A program made the translations under genes and the position numbers. A stretch of 64,000 bases of DNA from Flectonema sp. DT1601 (lineage: Eukaryota; Euglenozoa; Diplonemea; Diplonemida; Diplonemidae), in NCBI GenBank assembly GCA_964019425.1, contig OZ025780.1, positions 638,001-702,000 on the forward strand. The letters are read 5' to 3'. Below the pieces are notes generated by a model, which was not told the origin of the DNA, ran no database searches, and saw nothing but the letters and a program-made list of their open reading frames with translations. Shown here piece after piece: positions 33,135 to 41,719 of this stretch (the stretch's first letter is position 1; each line of letters opens with the position of its first letter).

Positions 33135-34664
33135 ATGATGAGATTATCGTACCTGCCGCATGCCGTTGCTTTCATAGGATCGATGGCTACGATCGTCGGA
33201 GACATGTTCTTCCCTGACATCGGACTGTGGGCGGTGTTCATATTATTAACAATCATGTTACTATTAGTCGATGAGAAGGTCCGTACAAGTTGGGTTTGCG
33301 GTGCTATTCAAGTTCTTGGTATTGGATATTTTATAGTTGAAATTCTAACAACAAAAATCCGACGATCAGAACGAAACACCGAATACGAAGCAGCAGCATG
33401 TGTTGTTCGGAGTTTCATAATGGTGGGTTGTTATGCTGGTATTAGAAAGCTTGCAGCAGATCGATTCTACTCAAAAGAATGTTTAAAATCAGTTTCTTCT
33501 ATCATCGGTGATATCGCTCTCTCGTTGGAGACTTATGATGTTTCTTTGGCATATCAATTTTTGTGTAATACGCCAGACCTTCCTGAGAATGTTTTTGATA
33601 GCCTATCGTTATTGGTGCATAATGTTCAAACACATAAGCCGTACTTACCGCAATCATGTTTTTTACGAAATGATAGTTCTGCTTTGCGCCAATCATCAAC
33701 ACCTGGTTTGGTTCCAAAATCGGAGCAGTCTTGTCAATCTATAGAATCGCCTGGTTCTTTAGTTGGATTGAAAAAATTTTCAAACAAAGAATTTTCAATT
33801 GCCGTTGTGAATATAAAAAATTCACTCGCACTATTATCAGATCCGCCATCGTTTGCTTATTGCTTATCTCTTTATGTCTCGACCTTGAATGAGAATTTGG
33901 GTCGTAGTCGAGGTATTCTTGAACACCTCCTGGGGGATCGAGCAGTCTTGACGTTTGGAGCATCAAAGCCGTGTAAAAACACTTCATCATCGTGTTACAA
34001 TACGTGTTTGAGTATTCTAAAACAAACAGAAAGTCTATTCAGAGGTTTTAATGAATTGTCATTCAACGTTGGGATGGAATATGGATCTGCCTACTGTGGA
34101 GTGTTAGGTAGTTCTGACTGCTTGAGATTCAGTTTAATTGGAACTCTACCCCTTTGGGTGTCATGCATAGAGCGAGTTGGTGCTTCCATTGACGCTCCAA
34201 TTATTGTGGGAAGTAACTTTACTGAGAAGCTTGACATTCCATTTAAAATAGTGTTGTATCGTGTTCAGTTCAATTCCGACATAAGATTCTTATACACTCC
34301 CGAAGACGCGATAGATCTCTCCGGGAGATGTAGGTTTTGTGGACTACAACACAACACACTTTGGAGAGTTGAAAGTACTGAGGGATTTTTTGATAGTGAA
34401 ATCTCGGATGCTATTTTTGATGAGTCGGAGGAATGTAGTTGTTCAGCAGCGACGTCTTCAAATTTAAAACAGCAATACGCTCAATATAACGCAGTTGTTA
34501 CATCCTTCTTGCAAACACCTTCACGAGTAGATCATGTTTCTATTAACAAAATGCAAGCAGAGCAACAAACAGGACACCCTTCGGTCACTAAGGCTTTTGA
34601 TGAACTATTTAGAATACTAAAATCGAACAAGGGACCTCCTCAGATAGTTTTTGATTATAGGTAA
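33135..34664 (+). CDS. four-helix membrane protein with decayed class III cyclase-like domain
   Basis: This is a single exon of 509 residues. Four hydrophobic segments lie at about 10-27, 31-46, 50-70 and 92-107. The cytosolic part from about residue 220 follows the class III nucleotidyl cyclase fold: AVVNIKNS replaces the usual first metal-site motif (Asp replaced by Asn), LLGDRAVLTFGASKP matches GDxxxAxFGAP, and VGMEYGSAYCGVLGSSD matches GIxxGxxxxGxxGS. SLIGTLPLW stands where active enzymes have IGDxVN. Loss of these residues implies an inactive cyclase-like regulator. A Cys-rich element (CRFCG, then ECSCS) follows. With the 3667-6099 product it forms a pair of cyclase-like pseudoenzymes. 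Confidence 0.7.
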   Translation: MMRLSYLPHAVAFIGSMATIVGDMFFPDIGLWAVFILLTIMLLLVDEKVRTSWVCGAIQVLGIGYFIVEILTTKIRRSERNTEYEAAACVVRSFIMVGCYAGIRKLAADRFYSKECLKSVSSIIGDIALSLETYDVSLAYQFLCNTPDLPENVFDSLSLLVHNVQTHKPYLPQSCFLRNDSSALRQSSTPGLVPKSEQSCQSIESPGSLVGLKKFSNKEFSIAVVNIKNSLALLSDPPSFAYCLSLYVSTLNENLGRSRGILEHLLGDRAVLTFGASKPCKNTSSSCYNTCLSILKQTESLFRGFNELSFNVGMEYGSAYCGVLGSSDCLRFSLIGTLPLWVSCIERVGASIDAPIIVGSNFTEKLDIPFKIVLYRVQFNSDIRFLYTPEDAIDLSGRCRFCGLQHNTLWRVESTEGFFDSEISDAIFDESEECSCSAATSSNLKQQYAQYNAVVTSFLQTPSRVDHVSINKMQAEQQTGHPSVTKAFDELFRILKSNKGPPQIVFDYR

Positions 34665-34810
34665 ATGATATCCCTCAATGACAGTTTTTGATATAATTTT
34701 AAAAAAAAAAAAAATCGAGAATGTATTCTTTTTATTCTCTCACACGGGCAGTCGATTTCCTTTTTTTTTCCCCTCTTCGAAACTGCCTTAAAAAAGGGAG
34801 AATTTCTTTT

Positions 34811-34960
34811 TGCATTTAACAAGTATTGTAAGAACGAAAAAGAATGTTGGCAGCACACGTAAACCTCCTTTAGCTTTATCAGTTTAAGTCGGTTCACGGT
34901 TTAGTGCACAAACATGTGTTATATCATTATTTTCTGCATAGTTGAAGATAAAGCCAATTC
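34811..34960 (+). repeat. repeat family D, full copy
   Basis: It runs from TGCATTTAACAAGTATTGTA through CACACGTAAACCTCCTTTAG to GATAAAGCCAATTC. It is the best reference copy for the family. Confidence 0.75.
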
Positions 34961-35607
34961 TTTCTTTTATTCTTTTTTTCCCCCAGACTTTTCAACAACT
35001 GTTTTTGATACCTCACTCCCAGAATTTCAAAATAAATTGGATCCTCCTTTTTTCTGTTTATATTTTTTCGGTTGCGATGTATCTGTTTTTTTTTGAATTT
35101 ATTTTGTTTTTAAGGTTGTAGTACGCGCCGTCCGAATTCCATTTTTTCGACAGCACGTATGAAGCAGAGCTGAGTTCTATTTATTTTTATAGTTTCTTAT
35201 ATTTAGTACACCACCTTCCCCGTTCCTTAAATACGATTCTTTCGTATCGTATTAATTCACTTATTCCGTGTTGAAGAATTTGTATATTTTTTTTTTTTTT
35301 TTTTTTCATTATCTCCCACTATCAAGTTATTTTTATTTTATTCCGTTTGAGTAACTTAACGCTAACCAGTGAATTAGCTGGCTTGTGTTGTTGTTGTTTT
35401 TTTATTTTTCTTCTTATCATTTTTTGCTCTTATCCTTATTATTTACACTTTTTTTTAAAAAAAATAATCTTTCTTTTAACGCACTGCCTGCACCTTAAAA
35501 ACACATTTAACATGTCTGTTGAGAAAAAATGGGAAAACTTTGTGTTGTTGTTGTTGTTGTTGGTTTTTTTTTTTTTTTTTTTCTTGAATGAGGAATGTTA
35601 TTTATTG

Positions 35608-35830
35608 TCTAATGCGGCGTGTTCTCCCTCTCTTTGATGAAAATTGGCGCTTATCAGCCTTCTCTAACACTGTCTGCTCGCGCGGGCGGTGGGTTTAGAT
35701 AGTCATTTGTTTCAGGTTATTCTACGTCTCTTATCGTCTGCGAGAGTCTCACAGTTGCTGGTAGCGCGCTGTGAGCTTTTCCTGGCTTTTGGCTCCTAGG
35801 CTTCGTAAATAAATAAATAAATAAATAAAA
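35608..35830 (+). repeat. repeat family A, full copy with TAAA tail
   Basis: It matches 14526-14742 from TCTAATGCGGC to GGCTTCGTAAATAAATAAAT, with the longest tail of AAAT units in the family. Confidence 0.8.
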
Positions 35831-36170
35831 ACTTGTGTATATGAGGACTTGTCTAAAGTCTGGTACCGTTTTGGTCAACGGTAAACTGCGGGCAATGTAC
35901 ACAACTCAATCGAATCCCAACCCTGTCTGAAACATGCCTCAAAAAATTACTCATGTAGTTGTCATCGAAACTTTCTTTTTCCTTCCTTCTTTTACACATT
36001 TAAACTTTAAAAAAAAAAAAAAAAACTTCTTCTTGGTTACGTGTTGTTAATTTAATCAGCGCATTTTCCTTTGTCAGGACATTACTATTAAACGAACCTT
36101 GATTGACATCTGCGTTTTTGTTGTTATTGTGTATTTTCTATTTTTGTTAGGCGAATTGTTGCACTGAATA

Positions 36171-36542
36171 ATGGATAGAAATCTCAGAGCCTACCTTCTT
36201 CAAAAAAGGAGTGAGACTGGTACTGTTCTGGTATGTTGAAATCTCTGTTATTCATTACATTACATTTTTATTATTTATCCCCCCTCTTCAAGTATTTACG
36301 TCAATTGCAGAGTGTTTGCCTACACTAACATTACCTTTAGTCACTGTACCTTGAATGTATTTTACGTACAAAATCGAACAGTTAACCCCCCTCTTCAATG
36401 TTAGACCAAACAGGATGATTCTGAAATTGAAGCAGCGCTACTAGAGAAAGAGATTGAGAAGTTAAAAACAATGATAGAACATACTGACGAATATAATACA
36501 TTTGATCAGGGTAAAGGGTGGGTATCCAGTAAGAAATATTAA
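36171..36542 (+). CDS. small coiled-coil protein (two exons)
   Basis: The exons are 36171-36230 and 36405-36542, joined in phase 0, giving 65 residues. MDRNLRAYLLQKRSETGTVL is followed by a Glu- and Lys-rich helix (EAALLEKEIEKLKTMIEH) and ends near GWVSSKKY. Two acceptors nine nucleotides apart (36404 and 36413) keep the same frame, so two isoforms differing by Thr-Lys-Gln are possible. The 174-nt intron contains a fragment of repeat C next to its 3' end. Both exons are too short to stand out alone, but the T-rich acceptor, the ATG, the GTATGT donor and the uninterrupted frame agree. The function is unknown. Confidence 0.55.
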
Positions 36543-36633
36543 TGAACTGTTATGATACGACAACACTGTTTGATGTATAAGGACTTTTTCTTTTTTAAAA
36601 ATTTCTTTTTTTTTTTAAATATATCAGTACACA

Positions 36634-37444
36634 ATGGGTTGCACATCTTCACACACCAGCTCATCGAGTGTCGAAAGTTGGGATAATCCTAAGGTACTTC
36701 CCAGCACTAAAAAAGTTAATGCGGTTGTTATTGTTCTTCATGGACTGGGTGACACTCCGGGTGGCATCACACCGTGGGCATTGCAGATACAAAATCAACT
36801 TCCTAATACAGTAAAGGTGATTGTTCCTGCTGCTCCCAGTAGACTGGTCACTCTTACCAGGGTTTGTAATTTATTGTGTTATTACGTTACTGTTTGGTTT
36901 TTTTTTTTTGAAAACAACAAAAATAAAAAAAAAATAGGCAAGACAAACTGCATGGTTCAACATCAAAGGAAAAAGTATAAACGACTCTGAAGACAACGTT
37001 GGAATTGATAAGGCAGTTCGTTACGTTCATTCATTAGCAGAAGCAGAAGTTAAAAAAGGAGTCAGTCCAGACAGAATATATTTCCTTGGATTTAGTCAGG
37101 GAGGTGCCCTAGCTCTCCGAGCAGGTTTGATGTTCAAAGGCTGTGGTGGTGTTGTTGTATGTTCTGGATATTTACCAGGAGTCACCACTCTGAAGTGTAA
37201 GTGTCCTAAGAAACGAGTTTTATTTTGCCATGGAAACCAAGACACGATTGTTCCGTTTACAATAGGTAGGCTCTCTGCTGATATTGTCAAAGGAGTACTC
37301 AATGAAGACGGAGTCGCGTTTAAGAAATACAATTGCGGCCATTCAATTATTCGTCCAATGACCACCGACATTGTGAGATTTTTGAGAGCTGGTCTTGGTG
37401 ATGGAGGGGCTCGTCGCGCCTCTATCACTTCAAGCGTGGGGTAG
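36634..37444 (+). CDS. acyl-protein thioesterase 1-like serine hydrolase, N-terminally acylated
   Basis: The exons are 36634-36861 and 36938-37444, joined in phase 0 across a 76-nt A-rich intron; the product is 244 residues. It carries the APT/lysophospholipase pattern: VIVLHGLGDTPGG (oxyanion loop), AWFNI where the family has AWFDI, nucleophile Ser129 in GFSQGGA, Asp178 in GNQDTIVPF and His211 in NCGHS. APT enzymes remove palmitate from proteins. The N-terminus MGCTSSHTSSS has Gly2 and Cys3, the classical myristoylation plus palmitoylation signal, and about 30 extra residues before the fold. Most animal APTs lack the myristoylation site. Membrane targeting, perhaps to the flagellum, is inferred. 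Confidence 0.85.
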
Positions 37445-37781
37445 AGTGATTGACTTTAACTCGTTGGCACTCAACGTTCTCATTAAGTGAAGAAATGATC
37501 TTCTATGTTTTTTAATACTTTTTTTATGTGACAAATAAGGGGGGGGGTTGTTCTTTTTTTATCAGTTTTTTTTGTATCTGTTTCTTTTCTCATTTTTCTT
37601 CTTTTTTAAAAAAAAATAATAATAATAATAATCTTGTTTTGCATGAAAAGGTTCGCTTGAAGAAATTGATAGGCAACTGGACTTTCTTCTTTTGCAGAAA
37701 CCTACGTATCACATTACAATAATTATTGGTTTTTTTTTGTCGTTACAGGCAAAAGAGTTTATTTATTTATTTATTTATTTT

Positions 37782-38539
37782 CATAGATGGAAGTGCCCTC
37801 CAAATTTGGAGGGCGCCTGGTGAAAATCAGCCACAAAAATTTGTAGGGCCAAAATAGGGCCATTGTAGGGCCAAAATAGGGCCAAAATAGGGCGCTGGAG
37901 GGCGCGTAGGGCGCTTTTTTAATTAAATTTAATATAATGCCGAGCTCATTTTGACACACCCCTGCCCTCAGCGAGGTCGAATCGCATCTTATTTGACTTT
38001 TCTCCGGTTCGCCCGATCAAATGCGTCTCTGGGATATCAGTTTACTTGCCACCAGTAAACTTCTTTTTTTTCTCACAAGGTACCGTGAAGACCGGCCTAT
38101 TAACAGGTTAGCAAGAACGCACTCTCCCTCCTCGAATCCCTCTATATTCGACTTGGTGCATTCTGCGGGCTAATCAGCTCGTTGTAGATCTGGGATGCAT
38201 CGTCCACTGAAATGAGTTTCAGCTTCAGGGATTGCAGCTCTCAAGGAGTGGTCCATTGTTTTTGCCATTGTTGACCGTCGAACCATGACCTGGAGGTCTC
38301 GGGTTCGAACCCCGTGACACCCTTTTTTCTCTTTTTCGAAAGACTGCCAAGCATGTCAAAAAAATTTTTTTTGGCTTCTGCGTCAAAATACTTGTGCGTC
38401 AGTGTAAGTCCCTGTCAATTTAGCTGTCTTATAGTAATAAAAAAGGAAAAAAAAAGCGCCCTCCAAAATAATATTTATATTAAAAGCGCCCTACAAGCGC
38501 CCTACACGCCCTCCAAATTGTAGGGCACTTCCATCTATG
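37782..38539. mobile_element. foldback DNA transposon, non-autonomous
   Basis: A 758-bp element with terminal inverted repeats: CATAGATGGAAGTGCCCT on the left and its inverse at 38522-38539, extending imperfectly into a second block of GGAGGGCG. A 6-bp TATTTT lies on each side (37776-37781 and 38540-38545) and may be the target duplication, though it is low complexity. Subterminal regions carry repeated AGGGCCAAAAT units on the left and GCGCCCTAC units on the right. The centre is moderately GC-rich and has no transposase. It includes a tRNA-like B box (38302-38311). Confidence 0.75.
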
Positions 38540-38998
38540 TATTTTTTTTATTTATTTTGCGTCCTGTTCAATAACAAGGACATATGTAAAGTTGACGGCA
38601 TTTATCGTAGAAGGGAAATACCCCCCCAAAAAAAAAAAAAAAAAAAAAAAAACATACTTCCTCTAGTTATCTGATAGGGGTAGTTAGCATCATTAATTTT
38701 AGAACAGAAAAATAAGAATAAGAAAGAGTAGAGATTAGTAAAAAGAAAAGTATTCATTTCTGCAGTTTCCTAACATCAAAAGGGTAATAGAATATGTAGT
38801 TTCAGGAGCCTTAATCTTATACCACTGAGTTAGTTAGTGAGTTTTTTATTTTTATTTTTTTATTTTTTATAAATATCTTACTGTGCTTTATATCACCACA
38901 ATGTGAATTCTTTGAAGAAATTTGCATTTGTGTGTGTGTTTTGTGGTTTGTTACCTTATGGTTAATCGTCTCATAAGAAATTAACAAAGATATTAATT

Positions 38999-39084
38999 AT
39001 GCTATCTCTGTCCTTCTTCAAAAACCGTAGAGGACAAGGAGACCAGAGGAATATTTCATTGCTATCTGAAACCTGGGGAGGTAA

Positions 39085-39122
<38 letters not shown>

Positions 39123-39540
39123 GTTAATTTTTTTTAAATGTTATGATAAAACACAAAAAGGTGAACCTTTTTTTTTTTTTTAGTGCATCGTTTTAATCCC
39201 TTCTTCTCCTTCTCCTCCTCCTCGATACCAACTGTTGGTTTTTTTTATATGGCAACAAAGTTGGTTTGGCTGAATCTTAATTTATTTTTCAGCCAGTTTT
39301 GAAGTTGCTTACAACGTGATGACTGTATTGCATGTTATGACTGCAACACACCTATCCTCCAATAGGAATGTTTATATCATTATAAGTATGCTCAAACGAT
39401 TTTTCCCCCTTGCTGCCAACAGTCAAGATTGTCTGAGAGATTGTTATTCCTTTGAGCTTGATTACATAGTACCAATTAGCCCCATCTGTACTCATCCAGT
39501 CTCTCTCTCTTTTTTTTTTTCTCTCTCGGTACAGATATAA
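38999..39540 (+). CDS. possible small protein with repeat-filled intron
   Basis: The exons are 38999-39080 and 39293-39540, joined in phase 1, giving 109 residues. The first exon (MLSLSFFKNRRGQGDQRNIS, then LLSETWG) ends at a strong GTAAGC donor. The second begins ASFEVAYNVMTVLHVMTATH. The 212-nt intron holds a family H repeat. From about 39410 the second exon runs into a family B fragment, so the true C-terminus or an additional splice (GTATGC at 39386) is uncertain. Supported by signals and frame only; no family was recognised. Confidence 0.35.
39141..39275 (+). repeat. repeat family H copy
   Basis: It shares CACAAAAAGGTxAACC, a CTCCTCxTCCTC stretch, TCGATACCAACTGTTGGT and ATGGCAACAA with 62757-62860. 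Confidence 0.6.
39410..39484 (+). repeat. repeat family B fragment
   Basis: It keeps only the conserved block CAGTCAAGATTGTCTGAGAG and GTACCAATTAGCCCC, followed by a pyrimidine-rich tract. Confidence 0.65.
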
Positions 39541-40583
39541 TTCATTCACACGGTGTATACATTTAGTTGTAGATGTCGTTTAAAAAAGGAATACATACAT
39601 ATATACATAGATAGCGGAAGCCACTACTCTTGCTCCGTTCTTTAAGACGCGTGCAGCTTTGTTGTTGTTCGCAGAGCTCACAAAAGCCTGTGCTGTAAAT
39701 GCACATTGCTTTCTTACTGCTTATTGAATGATATTTTTAGATTTGAGAGTAGTTAGTTGAGTGTTTTCAACTAACGGTTGCTTTTTATTCCCTGGCTTCG
39801 ATAAATAAATAAAAAAAAAAATATTTCAGCTTCCCACTTTCCCCCCTGGTTCACAAAATGTGAGAATCTCCTTATTGAGATCCGCTTTTAGTTACGCATC
39901 ACACCTAGTCATTGTATCTAAAAACTAATGTTAAATTATCGTTATGTTGTTTTATGATACAATACATTTGTATTTTACGTACAAAATCAAACAGTTAAAC
40001 CCCCGGTTCACAAAATGTGAGTATCTCTTTATTGAGATCCGCTTTTTGTGTCCTTATCTGTTGGTTGCTTTGTTTCAGCAATGCTCAATTTTTTTTGTAA
40101 TTTTTTTTCTTTCTTTTTTTTTTTTTTTTTTATTTATTTAGAGATTTGATCTTAACATGTTCAATAAAAAAATAAATAAGAATTTTTTTTTTTTTTCATT
40201 TGCATCACAAAAACAAAAAAAAAAAAAAAAAATATTAATTGTTATCACGTCGTAGTAGCAATTTAACGTCTATTTCTCACCCTGTGAGAAGCCTCACGAC
40301 TGTGCGCTGGCTATTAGACAGTCGCTTAGTCACTGAAAATCAGTTTTTTTTTCTCGTTTTTTCTTTCTTTCTTATTTTTTTTTTCTCGCCTTATTTCGTA
40401 ACTAAGCATTCCCGATACGATACTAATTATGTGAAAATATTGTGTTGATAAAGCAAAGTAAATTAGTTATTTTTTTTTTTTTTTTTTTCTTCTTCCAGCA
40501 CTTACACACAAAAAATAATGAAAAATTAAATTTAAAAAAAGAAAAAAAAAAAAGAAAGAGAATAGAAGAAGAAGAAGAAGGAA
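39541..40583. other. intergenic with repeats
   Basis: A family C 3' fragment lies at 39888-40003. A 28-bp motif, GGTTCACAAAATGTGAG with TTATTGAGATCCGCTTTT, occurs twice (39850-39891 and 40005-40048) around it. A TTCTTCCAG acceptor at 40491-40499 precedes the methyltransferase gene. Confidence 0.55.
39888..40003 (+). repeat. repeat family C, 3' part
   Basis: It runs from TTACGCATCACACCTAGTCA to TTGTATTTTACGTACAAAAT, matching 12215-12300. Confidence 0.65.
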
Positions 40584-41564
40584 ATGATAAACCAACGACA
40601 CCTCGTACTATGTGTTGTGATGTTACAGATTTCATTGTGCATAATGTACGTTGAAATTGAATTTAAAAACAAATGTGAAACTAAAATTGAAATTACAACT
40701 CCAACTCAAACATCACATCCAACCGAAGCACCTCTTCTGGAGACGACGACTCACGCAGATCAAGCTGTAGACGTGCTTAGTGTGATAAGCAGTTTTCCTT
40801 TGGGATATGTCACGCCTACTAAACCTTCGGTTTATGTGGTGACTGATTTTCCAATGATGAGTTTTTATTTGCTTCAGCATCAGATGCCGATATTAAATTT
40901 AATTAAAGCACTTCGTGAGAGTAGTAGTGCTGATTTCAATAGTGTTTTGGACATTGGATCTGGAACAGGAGCGTTAGCGTTGTACGCCTCAAAGTTAGGT
41001 TGTCACGTCGTTGCAGTTGAGCCAAATGCCAGGCAATCTCAGTCAATAAGAGACAGCATCGTTGTAAATAAAATATCAAATTTAGAAATAAAACAATCTT
41101 ATGTATTCGATTCGAACACCGTAGTTAGAAAGAACGGAGAATCTCACAGGGCTGTTTCGTTGAAAACAGTTTTAGAAAACTCTGCAGTCAACCACCGTGT
41201 TGGATTAATAAGAATATCAACGGGTGGATACGAGCATTTGATATTAAAAGCTGGTTTGCGTTCTTTTCGTGAAGATTCTAATATCAAATTATCAAATCTA
41301 ATAATTGAGATAAATGACATCTCAGATATTGATATCTTCGAGTCTACATTCGATCTACTTCTGCAACAATCATGGCGTCCGTACCTTCTTCGAAGTGGTT
41401 GTTCTGAACGTTTCGGTTCATTGGGAATTGATCCTCACTTCGATTGGAAATATAAAATACAAGCTTATCCTTTGACAATGAAATCGTGTAAAAAACTATT
41501 CACAGCGATGATGACCAAAATTACGTTGAAAGGAATCCCTTGTCCAATTTGGTTGGTCAGGTAG
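40584..41564 (+). CDS. FkbM-like methyltransferase, type II membrane protein
   Basis: This is a single exon of 326 residues. The N-terminal hydrophobic segment (about 6-22) is a likely signal anchor. After a Thr-rich stem, residues about 110-200 form a SAM-dependent methyltransferase core: motif I VLDIGSGTGALALYASKLG, then VVAVEPN with the ribose-binding acidic residue. RISTGGYEHLILKAG further on is the element typical of the FkbM family (IKxDxxGxExxVLxG), here with Ser-Thr in place of the usual Asp. FkbM enzymes O-methylate sugars and other small hydroxyls. With two GT77-like transferases nearby, a Golgi glycan role is a plausible inference. A poly-basic leader frame upstream is not coding. 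Confidence 0.75.
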   Translation: MINQRHLVLCVVMLQISLCIMYVEIEFKNKCETKIEITTPTQTSHPTEAPLLETTTHADQAVDVLSVISSFPLGYVTPTKPSVYVVTDFPMMSFYLLQHQMPILNLIKALRESSSADFNSVLDIGSGTGALALYASKLGCHVVAVEPNARQSQSIRDSIVVNKISNLEIKQSYVFDSNTVVRKNGESHRAVSLKTVLENSAVNHRVGLIRISTGGYEHLILKAGLRSFREDSNIKLSNLIIEINDISDIDIFESTFDLLLQQSWRPYLLRSGCSERFGSLGIDPHFDWKYKIQAYPLTMKSCKKLFTAMMTKITLKGIPCPIWLVR

Positions 41565-41719
41565 TTTTCTTTTTTACACCCTTTTATTACTCTTCATTTT
41601 TTTTAAATAAATTTTATTTTTAAAATCTTTTTTTTCTTCCAGAAACAAAAAACTTTGGAAAAAACAAAAATAACAAAAAACCATGATTCTTATATAATTA
41701 AAAAAAAAAAGAATAACAA

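Larger units (their letters stand above)
34665..36170. other. intergenic with repeats D and A
   Basis: Repeat D is at 34811-34960 and a full family A copy at 35608-35830. The rest is T-rich. A TTTTTGTTAG acceptor at 36141-36150 precedes the next small gene. Confidence 0.55.
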
